Origin: Ameyamaea chiangmaiensis
GTDB taxonomy: Bacteria > Pseudomonadota > Alphaproteobacteria > Acetobacterales > Acetobacteraceae
Length of the DNA: 64,000 bases
Assembly: GCF_025995235.1 (NCBI RefSeq)
Contig: NZ_BAPT01000050.1
Coordinates: forward strand, 124,001 to 188,000
Reading direction: 5' to 3'
Positions 54,722-63,703 of this stretch are shown here, in pieces. The first letter of the stretch is position 1. The number at the start of each line of letters is the position of its first letter. A program made the translations under genes and the position numbers. Below the pieces are notes generated by a model. It saw only the letters and a program-made list of their open reading frames with translations. It had not been told where the DNA came from and searched no databases.

Positions 54722-55513
54722 ATGCCTAAAAGCCGCTTTCTGTATGGTGGGAACATCCATGCGAACGGGATCCGTCAGCACTATCTTCGCTATGGCGGTG
54801 AAGGGCAGCCGTTGGTGCTGGTCCCCGGAATCACCAGCCCGGCGATCACATGGGGCTTCGTGGCCGAAGAACTGGCGCGCACGTTTGACGTGTATGTGAT
54901 CGATGTGCGGGGCCGGGGTCTGTCGTCGACAGGCCCTGATCTTGACTACGATCTTGACAGCTATGCAGCCGACGTCCGGGGCTTCATCGATGGCCTGGCG
55001 CTGAACGACGTGGCCCTTGTCGGCCATTCCATGGGCGCCCGGATCGTGATCCGCATGGCCAGAACCAATGACGACCGACTGGGTCGCCTCATTCTCGTCG
55101 ATCCGCCGGTCAGCGGGCCGGGGCGACGGGCCTACCCGGCAAAACTGGAGTGGTACACGGACTCGATCCGTCGCGCGCGCATGGGCATGACGGCCGAGGA
55201 CATGCGGACATTCTGTCCGACCTGGACGGAGGAGCAGCGTACCCTGCGGGCCGAGTGGCTGCACACCTGCGACGAACTGGCGACCAGGATCACGTTCGAA
55301 AAATTCCACACCGAAGATATTCATCAGGATCTTCCGCATCTGCAGCGCCCCACGACGCTGGTTGTCGCGACGCGTGGAGGTGTCATCTTGCCGGAAGACG
55401 AGGCAGAGATCCTGTCCCTCAATCCATCCATCGTCGTGACGCACGTGCCCGACGCCGGTCACATGATTCCGTGGGATAATCTCGCAGGATTCATGGATGC
55501 TATCGTACCATGA
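54722..55513 (+). CDS. nicD: N-formylmaleamate deformylase NicD
   Basis: This alpha/beta hydrolase releases formate from N-formylmaleamate to give maleamate. The 263 residues have the nucleophile elbow VGHSMGAR (Ser103), Asp127 (LILVDPPVSG) and His247 (VPDAGHMIPW). Relative to what I recall of the P. putida triad (101/125/245) this is a constant shift of two. A GGAGAG site lies 7 bases before the ATG. Confidence 0.92.
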   Translation: MPKSRFLYGGNIHANGIRQHYLRYGGEGQPLVLVPGITSPAITWGFVAEELARTFDVYVIDVRGRGLSSTGPDLDYDLDSYAADVRGFIDGLALNDVALVGHSMGARIVIRMARTNDDRLGRLILVDPPVSGPGRRAYPAKLEWYTDSIRRARMGMTAEDMRTFCPTWTEEQRTLRAEWLHTCDELATRITFEKFHTEDIHQDLPHLQRPTTLVVATRGGVILPEDEAEILSLNPSIVVTHVPDAGHMIPWDNLAGFMDAIVP

Positions 55514-55526
55514 CGCAGCAAAACAA

Positions 55527-55543
55527 ATGTCGCGTATACGTAA
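55527..55543. promoter_or_regulatory. Candidate NicR operator between nicD and the TonB-dependent receptor
   Basis: ATGTCGCGTATACGTAA matches the nicA-upstream site at 15 of 17 positions and holds the palindrome CGTATACG. It starts 14 bases after nicD, in an AT-rich intergenic region, and lies about 175 bases before the receptor start. The match would place the receptor unit under the same regulator as nicAB. Confidence 0.55.
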
Positions 55544-55716
55544 TATATATGTTGCATACATGGAATGTTCCCGGTAGCTTGACACCGATGAGAATAACTG
55601 CGCGGTGAACGCGCTGTTCATGTCCGCCTGTGGATCAGGGATACTCTGACCATGATAGGGCCTGAATTTGATCTGTCTTGACTCGATGTCAACGCATGCC
55701 CCCTGGGAGCTTCAGG

Positions 55717-58110
55717 ATGAAGAAGATTACTCTGCTGACCAGCGTCGTGCTGATGAGCGGCGCATCGATTAATGGCGTATACGCGTCTTCTGTGCCGATC
55801 CAGCACGGTAAGGTCCGGCCCTCGAAGAAGGCGCATGGATCATCCCAGTCGGCTTCGGCCCCGGTCACGGTCGCTTCACCGGTGGCGACGCCTCCGCGTG
55901 CCGTTGCCGCCGTCGCGCCTCGTCCCGAAGAGATGAGCGTCGTCGGGCACGGGTCGACGCGCCAGATCCAGACCATGACGGCATCGATGATGGCGCAGTC
56001 AGTCCCTGGCACCAATCCGTTGAAACTTCTGGGCGCCATGCCTGCGATTGCCTACAATTCGGCCGATCCGCTGGGCATTGATCTTTGGTCGCAGAGTTTT
56101 CTTATGCGTGGCTTTTCACAGGATCAGCTTGGTTTCACGCTCGATGGCATTCCGCTTGGCCTTCAAAGTTACGGTAGTGCGCAGGGCCTGAACGTGGTGA
56201 ATGCCATTTCGCAGATGAATATCAAGAAGGTCGACGTTTCGCAGGGAGCAGGCGCGGTTGATGTGCCATCTTCCAGCAATCTCGGCGGTGTGGTGCAGTT
56301 TTATTCGATCGATCCGGCCGATAAGTTCGGCGGTAAAATTTCGCAGACATTTGGAAGTTACAATAGCTACCTGACGTTTGTGCGGATCGATAGCGGAAAG
56401 CTCAACCCGACAGGCACCAAGTTCTTCGTCTCCTACAGCCGGGGCGACGAGGAGAAATGGAAAGGCAGCGGAAACCAGTTCCTGCAACAGGTCAATGCGA
56501 AGCTGGTCCAGCCGTTTGGACACTCGACCAAACTGACGGCGTTTTTCGACTGGGATCAGGCTGTGGCGGACACCTACGGCGACACGTCGCTCGAAATCCT
56601 GCACAAGCTGGGGTCCCGGGTCGATTATTACTACCCGAACTACGGGGCCGCCTATCGCACCGCGCTCTACGCCAACGGTCTGCCCGGGGGCGCGCTTCCT
56701 GCCGGATACAGTAAACTGTCCGATCCCGCGGATGCGTCCTATTACGACGGCCCGGCGACCAGCCACGATTTTCTGGGGGGTGCGACGCTGGAATCCCAGC
56801 TTACGCATCGTCTGAACTGGAAAACCACGCTGTATGCGCAAGACAAGGCCTTCAATGCCTATTGGACCAATCCGTACGTGGCCTCGCCCAGCGGGGCGCC
56901 ACTTGCGGAGCAAAATAATGGCAGCACGTCCCAGCGTGGCGGTTTCACGTCCAACCTCGTGTATTCGGTCGCCCGGAACAAAATCAATGTCGGCATCTGG
57001 TACGAGCATGGCGCGTATGAGCCGTTTTACACGTTCTACAACGAGCCGGTTCTTGGTGAGGGCGAGCCGCTGAATCCGAGAAACGGTACGCCGGCGCCGT
57101 TCGCTGAGGCCTGGCGCCTGCATTACGTCAATAATACCGTCCAGACGCATATTCAAGACACGATCACCGTCCTGCCAAATCTGCGTATCAACGCGGGCTT
57201 CCGATCGCTGATGTTCAAGGGCACAAGCAGTGTCGTCGAAAATAACCCTCTCTATTCGGGTGGTACGCCGGCTTCGGGCTCTCTGAGCAACAATGCCGCG
57301 TTCCTGCCGCAGTTCAGCATCAATTATCAGATCGCCCATGGGCATGAGGTGTTCTTCGATTTTTCCAAAAACATGCGCGTCTTCCCCGAGGCCGGGTACA
57401 GTCAGGCGTCTCCCTGGGGATCAGCAAGCCAGGAAATCTTCAACGCGGAAAAGAACACTCTCAAACCCGAGACGGATTACGTGTTCGAGGGTGGATATCG
57501 GTATAATTCGCCGATCATGACCGCGTTGCTGACGCTCTATCACACTGATTTTCACAACCGCCTCGCCACGGTCACGGAAGGTAACCTCGTCAGTATCCAG
57601 TCCCTGCTGCGCAATGTGGGCGATGTCGACATGAACGGCGTGGACGGCACATTGACCCTGCGTCCTGTCGAGGGCCTGAGCCTGACGAACAGCATCAGCT
57701 ACAACAGTTCGAAATACGGATCGAACCTGACGGAAGATGGTGCTGTTTATAATCTCAAGGGAAAGCAGGAAGTCAATTATCCCAAGCTGATGTACAAGGC
57801 GAACCTGTCGTATGAATACAAGGGTGCGTTCGCCCATATCGATGTGACCTACATGAGCAAGCGCTTTCTCAGCTACACGAATGACACGCACGTTCCCGGA
57901 TACTGGCTCGCCAATCTCGGGGCGGGATACCATATCGGCAATGCGGGTTTTCTGAAGAATATCACGGCATCGTTTAACGTGTATAACTTGTTCAACACGG
58001 TGTACGTGTCCAACATGGGCGAAGATGGCAATCCCCTTTCGGGCGATTACCAGTCGATGCAGATCGGTGCGCCGCGTGAGTTCTTCGGCACCGTCAGCGC
58101 GGGTTTCTGA
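55717..58110 (+). CDS. TonB-dependent outer-membrane receptor
   Basis: This 797-residue protein has a signal peptide (ITLLTSVVLMSGASINGVYA), a low-complexity Ser/Pro/Ala stretch (residues about 27-75), a plug domain (MTASMMAQSVPGTNPLKLLG, SFLMRGFSQDQLGFTLDGIP, VDVSQGAGAVDVPSSSNLGG) and a long beta-barrel ending APREFFGTVSAGF with the terminal aromatic. No strong TonB box is visible. The ATG at 55717 has GGGAG 7 bases upstream. Composition is clearly more AT-rich than its neighbours, a sign of separate acquisition. Context suggests import of an aromatic or metal-complexed substrate used by the linked enzymes. Confidence 0.9.
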   Translation: MKKITLLTSVVLMSGASINGVYASSVPIQHGKVRPSKKAHGSSQSASAPVTVASPVATPPRAVAAVAPRPEEMSVVGHGSTRQIQTMTASMMAQSVPGTNPLKLLGAMPAIAYNSADPLGIDLWSQSFLMRGFSQDQLGFTLDGIPLGLQSYGSAQGLNVVNAISQMNIKKVDVSQGAGAVDVPSSSNLGGVVQFYSIDPADKFGGKISQTFGSYNSYLTFVRIDSGKLNPTGTKFFVSYSRGDEEKWKGSGNQFLQQVNAKLVQPFGHSTKLTAFFDWDQAVADTYGDTSLEILHKLGSRVDYYYPNYGAAYRTALYANGLPGGALPAGYSKLSDPADASYYDGPATSHDFLGGATLESQLTHRLNWKTTLYAQDKAFNAYWTNPYVASPSGAPLAEQNNGSTSQRGGFTSNLVYSVARNKINVGIWYEHGAYEPFYTFYNEPVLGEGEPLNPRNGTPAPFAEAWRLHYVNNTVQTHIQDTITVLPNLRINAGFRSLMFKGTSSVVENNPLYSGGTPASGSLSNNAAFLPQFSINYQIAHGHEVFFDFSKNMRVFPEAGYSQASPWGSASQEIFNAEKNTLKPETDYVFEGGYRYNSPIMTALLTLYHTDFHNRLATVTEGNLVSIQSLLRNVGDVDMNGVDGTLTLRPVEGLSLTNSISYNSSKYGSNLTEDGAVYNLKGKQEVNYPKLMYKANLSYEYKGAFAHIDVTYMSKRFLSYTNDTHVPGYWLANLGAGYHIGNAGFLKNITASFNVYNLFNTVYVSNMGEDGNPLSGDYQSMQIGAPREFFGTVSAGF

Positions 58111-58154
58111 AGAGGCTCTCGTCGGGCTGCCTACGGTGAAGGGGAGTACCATCC

Positions 58155-59768
58155 ATGGTCACGCATGACATCACGGCGTTGCGGACGGTACCGGATGGCC
58201 GCAGTGTGCTGCGGGCTTATGACTTCGTCGTCTGTGGCGGCGGCACGGCGGGTTGTGTCGTCGCCCGTCGTCTGGCCGAGGATGGAAGGGCGACCGTGCT
58301 TCTTCTTGAGGCGGGCGGAAGTCACCACGTGCCGGCGATCATGGATTCCACGCAGTGGATGTGGAATATTGGCACCGAGCGCGACTGGGGTTTCGTGTCC
58401 GAGCCGTCGGCCGGGTTGAATGGCCGCACCCCGCCTATGCCGATGGGCCGCGCCCTCGGCGGTGGCTCGTCGATCAACGGGCAGGTCTGGGCGCGCGGGC
58501 ACCGGAACGATTTCGACACGTGGGCAAGCGTGACCGGCGATGCGTCCTGGTCTTACGACAGGGTGCTGGAGATCTACCGCCGGATCGAAAACTGGCATGG
58601 CAGGCCTGACCCGCGGCGCGGGATAGGTGGACCCGTGGACATCACGTTGCCGGACAATCCGATCCCGCTTGTCCAGGCCCTGATCGAATCCGCCGACGGG
58701 CGAGGCATTCCGTTTGCCGACGATCTCAATACCGACCCCATGGAGGGCGGCGGTGGGTGTGGGCTGCCCAATGTTCTTGTGCGCAATGGCGTGGAACGCG
58801 TTTCGATGGCCACGGCGTATCTCGATCCTGTCGCGCACAGGCCAAACCTCCACGTGCTGCTCGGGGCGGAGGTCGAGCGGATCGAACTGCGCGGCTCGCG
58901 TGTCGGCTCCGTCGTTTTCCGCCGCTTCGGGCAACGGTATGCGGTCGAGGTCAGGCGCGAGGCGATCGTGAGCCTGGGCGCGATCAATACGCCCAAGGCC
59001 CTGATGCTGTCGGGGATCGGCGATCCCGCGGAACTCGCCGCGCATGGCATTCCCTGCCGCCATGCGTTGCGCGGTGTCGGGGCGAATTTTCAGGACCATA
59101 TCCTTCTGGGCGGCTGTATCTGGGAATACGAAGTCCCCGAGCCTCCGCGCAACAATGCGGCCGAGTTTGCTTTCTTCTGCAAAAGCGATCCGTCATTGCC
59201 CACGCCCGATCTGATGCCGGTTCTGGAGGAGTGTCCCTTCGCCAGTGACGTGACGGCCCGTCAGTTCGATCTGCCTGTGGGCGCCGCCTCGGCCTGGACC
59301 CTCGCACCCGGCCTGGCACGCCCGAAAAGTCGCGGACGGGTTCGGTTGCGTGGTGCGGATCCTGCGCTGGTTCCGGTGATCGACGCGAATTTCCTGAGCG
59401 ATCCTGACGATGTCCGGGCGCTGGTCCGTGGGGTGGAGATCTGCCGCGAGATCGGGAATGATCCGCGCCTGGCCGGCTTTCGCCGCCGGGAGGTGATGCC
59501 GGGTGCATTGCACGGCGCGGCGCTGGAAACGTTCGTGCGCAATGCGTCCGGGACATATTTTCATCAAAGCGGGACGGCTAGAATGGGGCGCCCGGACGAT
59601 CTGCTGGCGGTCGTCGACCCGACGCTCAGGGTCCTTGGCATCGAAGGGCTTCGCATCGCGGATGCGTCGATCATGCCCGAGATTACCTCCGCCAACATCA
59701 TGGCCCCGGTCGTGATGATCGCCGAGCGCGCGGGGGATTTCATTCGTAAGACGCACGGGCTCGGATGA
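58155..59768 (+). CDS. GMC-family FAD-dependent alcohol oxidoreductase
   Basis: The 537 residues match the glucose-methanol-choline family. The FAD motif is VCGGGTAGCVVARRLAE; the GMC signature is MGRALGGGSSINGQVWARG; the second signature AIVSLGAINTPKALMLSGIG is followed by VGANFQDH; and the catalytic His470 lies in GTYFHQSGTARMG. It probably oxidises a primary alcohol to an aldehyde and is placed directly before an aldehyde dehydrogenase. It lacks a signal peptide. The substrate is unknown. Confidence 0.9.
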   Translation: MVTHDITALRTVPDGRSVLRAYDFVVCGGGTAGCVVARRLAEDGRATVLLLEAGGSHHVPAIMDSTQWMWNIGTERDWGFVSEPSAGLNGRTPPMPMGRALGGGSSINGQVWARGHRNDFDTWASVTGDASWSYDRVLEIYRRIENWHGRPDPRRGIGGPVDITLPDNPIPLVQALIESADGRGIPFADDLNTDPMEGGGGCGLPNVLVRNGVERVSMATAYLDPVAHRPNLHVLLGAEVERIELRGSRVGSVVFRRFGQRYAVEVRREAIVSLGAINTPKALMLSGIGDPAELAAHGIPCRHALRGVGANFQDHILLGGCIWEYEVPEPPRNNAAEFAFFCKSDPSLPTPDLMPVLEECPFASDVTARQFDLPVGAASAWTLAPGLARPKSRGRVRLRGADPALVPVIDANFLSDPDDVRALVRGVEICREIGNDPRLAGFRRREVMPGALHGAALETFVRNASGTYFHQSGTARMGRPDDLLAVVDPTLRVLGIEGLRIADASIMPEITSANIMAPVVMIAERAGDFIRKTHGLG

Positions 59769-59808
59769 TACAGCGCAGCCGTGCCGTCAGTCTCTGGAGG
59801 CCGTCCTT

Positions 59809-61296
59809 ATGACCCCCGCTTATTCCGATCGCCTGCGAACCTTTCTGGCGCGCAGCCATGGTCTTGTCATCGGGGCCGCATCATGTCCAGCGGCCACAGG
59901 CGGCCGGATCGATGTGGTCGATCCGGGAACCGGACAGGTCGTCAGTTCGATTGCAGCCGGCGACGCGGACGATATCGATCGCGCTGTGCGTGCCGCGCGC
60001 GAGGCATTCGACCACGGTCCGTGGAGCCGCTTGACGCCAATCGAACGGTCGAGGCTTCTGTTCCGTTTCGCGTCCGCGCTTGAAGAGCACGCCGACGAAC
60101 TGGCGGACATCGAAGCGGTCGATGCCGGCAAACCGTGGGCTTACGCGCGCCACGCCGATCTGGCTTTGGCGTGCAACACGTATCACTATATGGCGGGGTG
60201 GGCGACCAAGATCACCGGAGAGGCGCCCCCGGTGGCGGGTCATGCCGACATGCTGGCGTACTCGATCCGCGAGCCGGTCGGGGTCGCGGGGTTGATCGTG
60301 CCCTGGAATTTTCCCATGGTCCTGCTGGCCTACAAACTGGCGCCGGCGCTGGCGGCGGGCTGCACCGTCGTGGTCAAGCCCGCCGAGGACACGTCGCTCA
60401 GCACACTGCGGCTTGCGGAGATTGCGCTCGATGCCGGTATCCCACCCGGTGTGATCAATGTCGTGACGGGCTATGGCAGCGTTGCCGGCGCGGCGCTTGC
60501 GGCACATCCGGATGTGGACAAACTGGCGTTCACCGGCTCCACCGCGATCGGGCGTGACGTGGCCTGTGCCGCCGCCCGCAGCAATCTCAAGCGCGTGACA
60601 CTTGAACTGGGTGGCAAGTCGCCGATGGTCGTCTTGCCGGATGTGGATATCGATCGGCTGGTTGCCGGTGTCATGCGCGGGATCTTTTTCCATCAGGGGC
60701 AGGTCTGCACTGCGGGATCGCGGCTTTACCTTCCGGCCTCCCGGCATGACCGTATCGTGGCGGCCCTTGCCGAAGCGGCGGTCGGCCTGACGATGGGGCA
60801 CCCTTTGCAACCCGATGTGGCATTGGGGCCGCTTGTGTCTCGCCGTCAGCTCGACCGTGTGGCGGGGTATGTGGATCAGGCCCGCACGCAGGGGGCCGAG
60901 ATTGTCGCTGGCGGAAAGGCACAGGCCGACGGCGGCTATTTCATGGAGGCGACGATCATCGCGGGCGCCGATCCTGCAATGGCGTGTGTGCGCGAGGAAA
61001 TCTTCGGCCCGGTGCTGAGTGTGCTGCGGTACGAGGACGGTGCGCTGGACGACGTCTGTCGCGCTGCGAACGACAGCGAATATGGGCTGGCGGCCAGTCT
61101 CTGGACACAGGACCTCAGTCAGGCGCACCTGCTGGCGCGTCGCCTGAGGGCGGGAAATGTCTGGATCAACACACATAATCTTTTCGACCCCGTGCTGCCG
61201 TTTGGTGGCATGAAGCAGTCCGGCTGGGGGCGAGAGGGCGGCTTTGAGGCAATCCGTCTGTTCACCGAGGTGAAGTCGGTATGTGCCGCGCTGTGA
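59809..61296 (+). CDS. NAD(P)-dependent aldehyde dehydrogenase
   Basis: The 495 residues form a typical class I/II ALDH. The cofactor segment VPWNFPMVLLAYKLAPALAA, the general base Glu266 (VTLELGGKSPMVVLP), the nucleophile Cys300 (GQVCTAGSRLYLP) and the C-terminal WINTHNLFDPVLPFGGMKQS are all intact. It lies 40 bases after the GMC gene and overlaps or abuts the hydrolase gene, so alcohol to aldehyde to acid oxidation is likely. The betaine-aldehyde-like subgroup gives no certain substrate. Confidence 0.9.
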   Translation: MTPAYSDRLRTFLARSHGLVIGAASCPAATGGRIDVVDPGTGQVVSSIAAGDADDIDRAVRAAREAFDHGPWSRLTPIERSRLLFRFASALEEHADELADIEAVDAGKPWAYARHADLALACNTYHYMAGWATKITGEAPPVAGHADMLAYSIREPVGVAGLIVPWNFPMVLLAYKLAPALAAGCTVVVKPAEDTSLSTLRLAEIALDAGIPPGVINVVTGYGSVAGAALAAHPDVDKLAFTGSTAIGRDVACAAARSNLKRVTLELGGKSPMVVLPDVDIDRLVAGVMRGIFFHQGQVCTAGSRLYLPASRHDRIVAALAEAAVGLTMGHPLQPDVALGPLVSRRQLDRVAGYVDQARTQGAEIVAGGKAQADGGYFMEATIIAGADPAMACVREEIFGPVLSVLRYEDGALDDVCRAANDSEYGLAASLWTQDLSQAHLLARRLRAGNVWINTHNLFDPVLPFGGMKQSGWGREGGFEAIRLFTEVKSVCAAL

Positions 61297-61316
61297 GAGT
61301 GAGAGGAACCGGGTTC

Positions 61317-63089
61317 GTGCATCGAGTGGTCAAAAGCCTCACCGTCCTGCTTATCGGTCTTGCCGCAGCCCATGCGGCGCATGCGGCCTCGGCGTGCCGC
61401 CCCGACTCCTTGCAACGGGTCTTTGGCGCTGATGTGCGGCTGCACGCGATCGAGGACTGGGGCGCCAGTAATCTCGCGGCACCGAAGGATGGGGCCGAAC
61501 AGCGCAGTGTGGCCGGCACCGACCTTTGTCTTGTCACCGGCGACATGGCGTTGGGTGAGGGACAGGATGATCGCGCGAATTTCGCCGGCGTTCTTCCGAC
61601 GCACTGGAACGGCAAGATCCTTCAGGTCGGGTGCGGCGGAAATTGCGGCACGGTGTTCCTGGGGCCCGCGCCGCTGGGCTGGGTCAGCCGTGGCTATGCG
61701 GTCTGGGCCACCGATGACGGGCATGTGGCCCACTCCAGCCCGGCGCCGCGTCTGTGGTCTGTTTCGGAATCACGTTGGGCCGTCGACAAAGACGGTAAAC
61801 CCGATCAGGCAAGGCAAACGGCATTTTTCTATCGCGCGGTCCACGGTCTCGCGGTGCAGGCGCGGCAATGGACGGCCGCGTTCTACGGAAACCGGCCTGA
61901 AACCGCGTATTTCGCCGGATGTTCGGACGGTGGACGCGAGGCCCTTGTCGAGGCGGAACGTTACCCGGATGATTTCGATGGTATCCTTGCCGGCGATCCG
62001 TATTTCGATATCGAGGGTGAGGCCCTGTCCGCCGCGGCGGGCGTGCTGGCGCAGATGCGCACGCCTGACGCGGCCTTGACCGACGAGCAGTGGCATCTGG
62101 CCGATCAGGTGATGACCGAACGCTGCGATGCGACGGACGGCGTGCGGGACGGGCTGATCCAGAACCCGGCCCGGTGCGATTTCATCGCCGAACGCGATCT
62201 TCCACGATGCGGTGCGGACGCGACGGGCGCCTGCTTCACAAAAGCGCAGGCGCAAAGCCTGGACATCGCGCTGTCGGCCATGACGGATTCAACCGGACAC
62301 ACCGTCTATCCGGGATATCCGTCATCCAATCTCGCCGATGGCGGCCCGATGGTCGACAACTTGCGCTACTGGCTGGGTTTCAGCACTGTGCCCGGCGGGT
62401 GGCGGGATGCGGCGTCGCAACCCCAAGCTTGGTATTATGGCAACCAGACACTGCGGTATCTCGGCGGTATCGATGACCCGGCGATCAGTTTTTCAGGCAC
62501 CGAAGGCACCGCGCATGCCGTCGTGAAACACGAGGTCTTGGCAACACTCCAGAGCCGGGTCGCGGCCGGAGACGGGACGGATGAAAAGACGCTCGACGCC
62601 TTTCTGCGTGCCGGGCATCGGCTCGTCCTCTATCACGGGCTGGCGGACGGGGACATTACGCCCTATCGGACCTTGAACGTCTACCGCGCCCTGGCCCGTC
62701 GTCAGGGGGGGTATGCCCGGCTTCAGCAGCACGCGGTGCTGTTCGCCGTCCCAGGCATGGCCCATTGCGGCGGCGGTCCGGGCCCCAACACCTTTGGTCA
62801 GTCGGGTGCCGTGGCGGCAGAGGGCAAGCCTGATGGCGATGTCCTTTCCCTGCTCGACGTCTGGGTGCGAACGGGGCACAGGCCTGAACGTCTCGTGGCG
62901 AGTCATGCGGCCGATGGCATACCGACGAACCCGGTCGATCGTACCATGCCGCTCTGCCCCTTCCCCGCCATGGCACGCTATGTCGGCCATGGGGATGTCA
63001 ATGACGCGGAGAACTGGCGCTGCGAACAGTCGGACCAGCGTATGCTGGCGTCCGGCCCGGCCGGCGTGAAAGCGGGTTATTCGCCCTGA
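61317..63089 (+). CDS. Secreted tannase/feruloyl-esterase-family hydrolase
   Basis: The 590 residues have a signal peptide (VKSLTVLLIGLAAAHAAHA), followed by the tannase family core: the nucleophile Ser203 in GCSDGGREALVEAERYPDDF, GDPYFDIEG, a cysteine-rich cap region, YHGLADGDITPY (acid) and PGMAHCGGGPGPN (His). It should cleave ester bonds of aromatic acids outside the cytoplasm. The GTG at 61317 is preferred because AGAGGA lies upstream; a longer ATG at 61281 overlaps the aldehyde dehydrogenase. It is the last gene of the GMC-ALDH unit. Confidence 0.87.
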   Translation: MHRVVKSLTVLLIGLAAAHAAHAASACRPDSLQRVFGADVRLHAIEDWGASNLAAPKDGAEQRSVAGTDLCLVTGDMALGEGQDDRANFAGVLPTHWNGKILQVGCGGNCGTVFLGPAPLGWVSRGYAVWATDDGHVAHSSPAPRLWSVSESRWAVDKDGKPDQARQTAFFYRAVHGLAVQARQWTAAFYGNRPETAYFAGCSDGGREALVEAERYPDDFDGILAGDPYFDIEGEALSAAAGVLAQMRTPDAALTDEQWHLADQVMTERCDATDGVRDGLIQNPARCDFIAERDLPRCGADATGACFTKAQAQSLDIALSAMTDSTGHTVYPGYPSSNLADGGPMVDNLRYWLGFSTVPGGWRDAASQPQAWYYGNQTLRYLGGIDDPAISFSGTEGTAHAVVKHEVLATLQSRVAAGDGTDEKTLDAFLRAGHRLVLYHGLADGDITPYRTLNVYRALARRQGGYARLQQHAVLFAVPGMAHCGGGPGPNTFGQSGAVAAEGKPDGDVLSLLDVWVRTGHRPERLVASHAADGIPTNPVDRTMPLCPFPAMARYVGHGDVNDAENWRCEQSDQRMLASGPAGVKAGYSP

Positions 63090-63703
63090 GGGTTGAATCT
63101 CCGGGCGCGCATGGTTGACGTTCGGTGTTCCGCCGTGCCGGACCGACGCACGAACGTCATCCTTTTCGTGGAGCGGAAAGCTCGTGGAGCGCCGTCGTGC
63201 GACCGGCGGCCTGAGCCGGATGCTGACCGTTCGTCAGGGTCCTGTGCAGAACCGCAGGCACGCCGGCTTTCCTGAGGCGGCCGGCCGCGCCATGCCAGGG
63301 GGCCCAGGCGGAACGGCTATCGGGCGAAAGCGCCTGTCGCGGGTGTATCAGGAGGCAGGTGCGCGCTGGTCACCGGGAGCTTCGGTTGCACGGGTCGCTG
63401 TGGAAGGATCAAGACGCCGCGGTGTTGCTCAGTGGGCGGTGCGCTTGAATTCCTTCCCGGACCGGCGTCCTGAGGCAGGATCGGCGCGCAGTACCGTAAC
63501 ACACGGGCTGACCACGCCTGATATAAAAAGGCCCTCACACGACCGTAGTGCATGAAGGGAGGGGCACTCTCGGATGCATCGGCAATCATGCGCGCCTGTG
63601 GTCAAGTTGGTCGGTAGCGACAGGGTGTCTGTAGGACACAGGCCATTTCGCGCGATCGATGCCGAGATCGTCCGTATGCGACGGCGCGTGTCCGTGAATG
63701 CCT
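63090..63703. other. Gene-free stretch between the tannase-like gene and the LysR gene
   Basis: No convincing gene is seen in this 614-base region. Several open frames exist on both strands but none shows family features, a good ribosome site or coherent composition. It must contain the 3' end of the tannase operon transcript. Confidence 0.5.
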
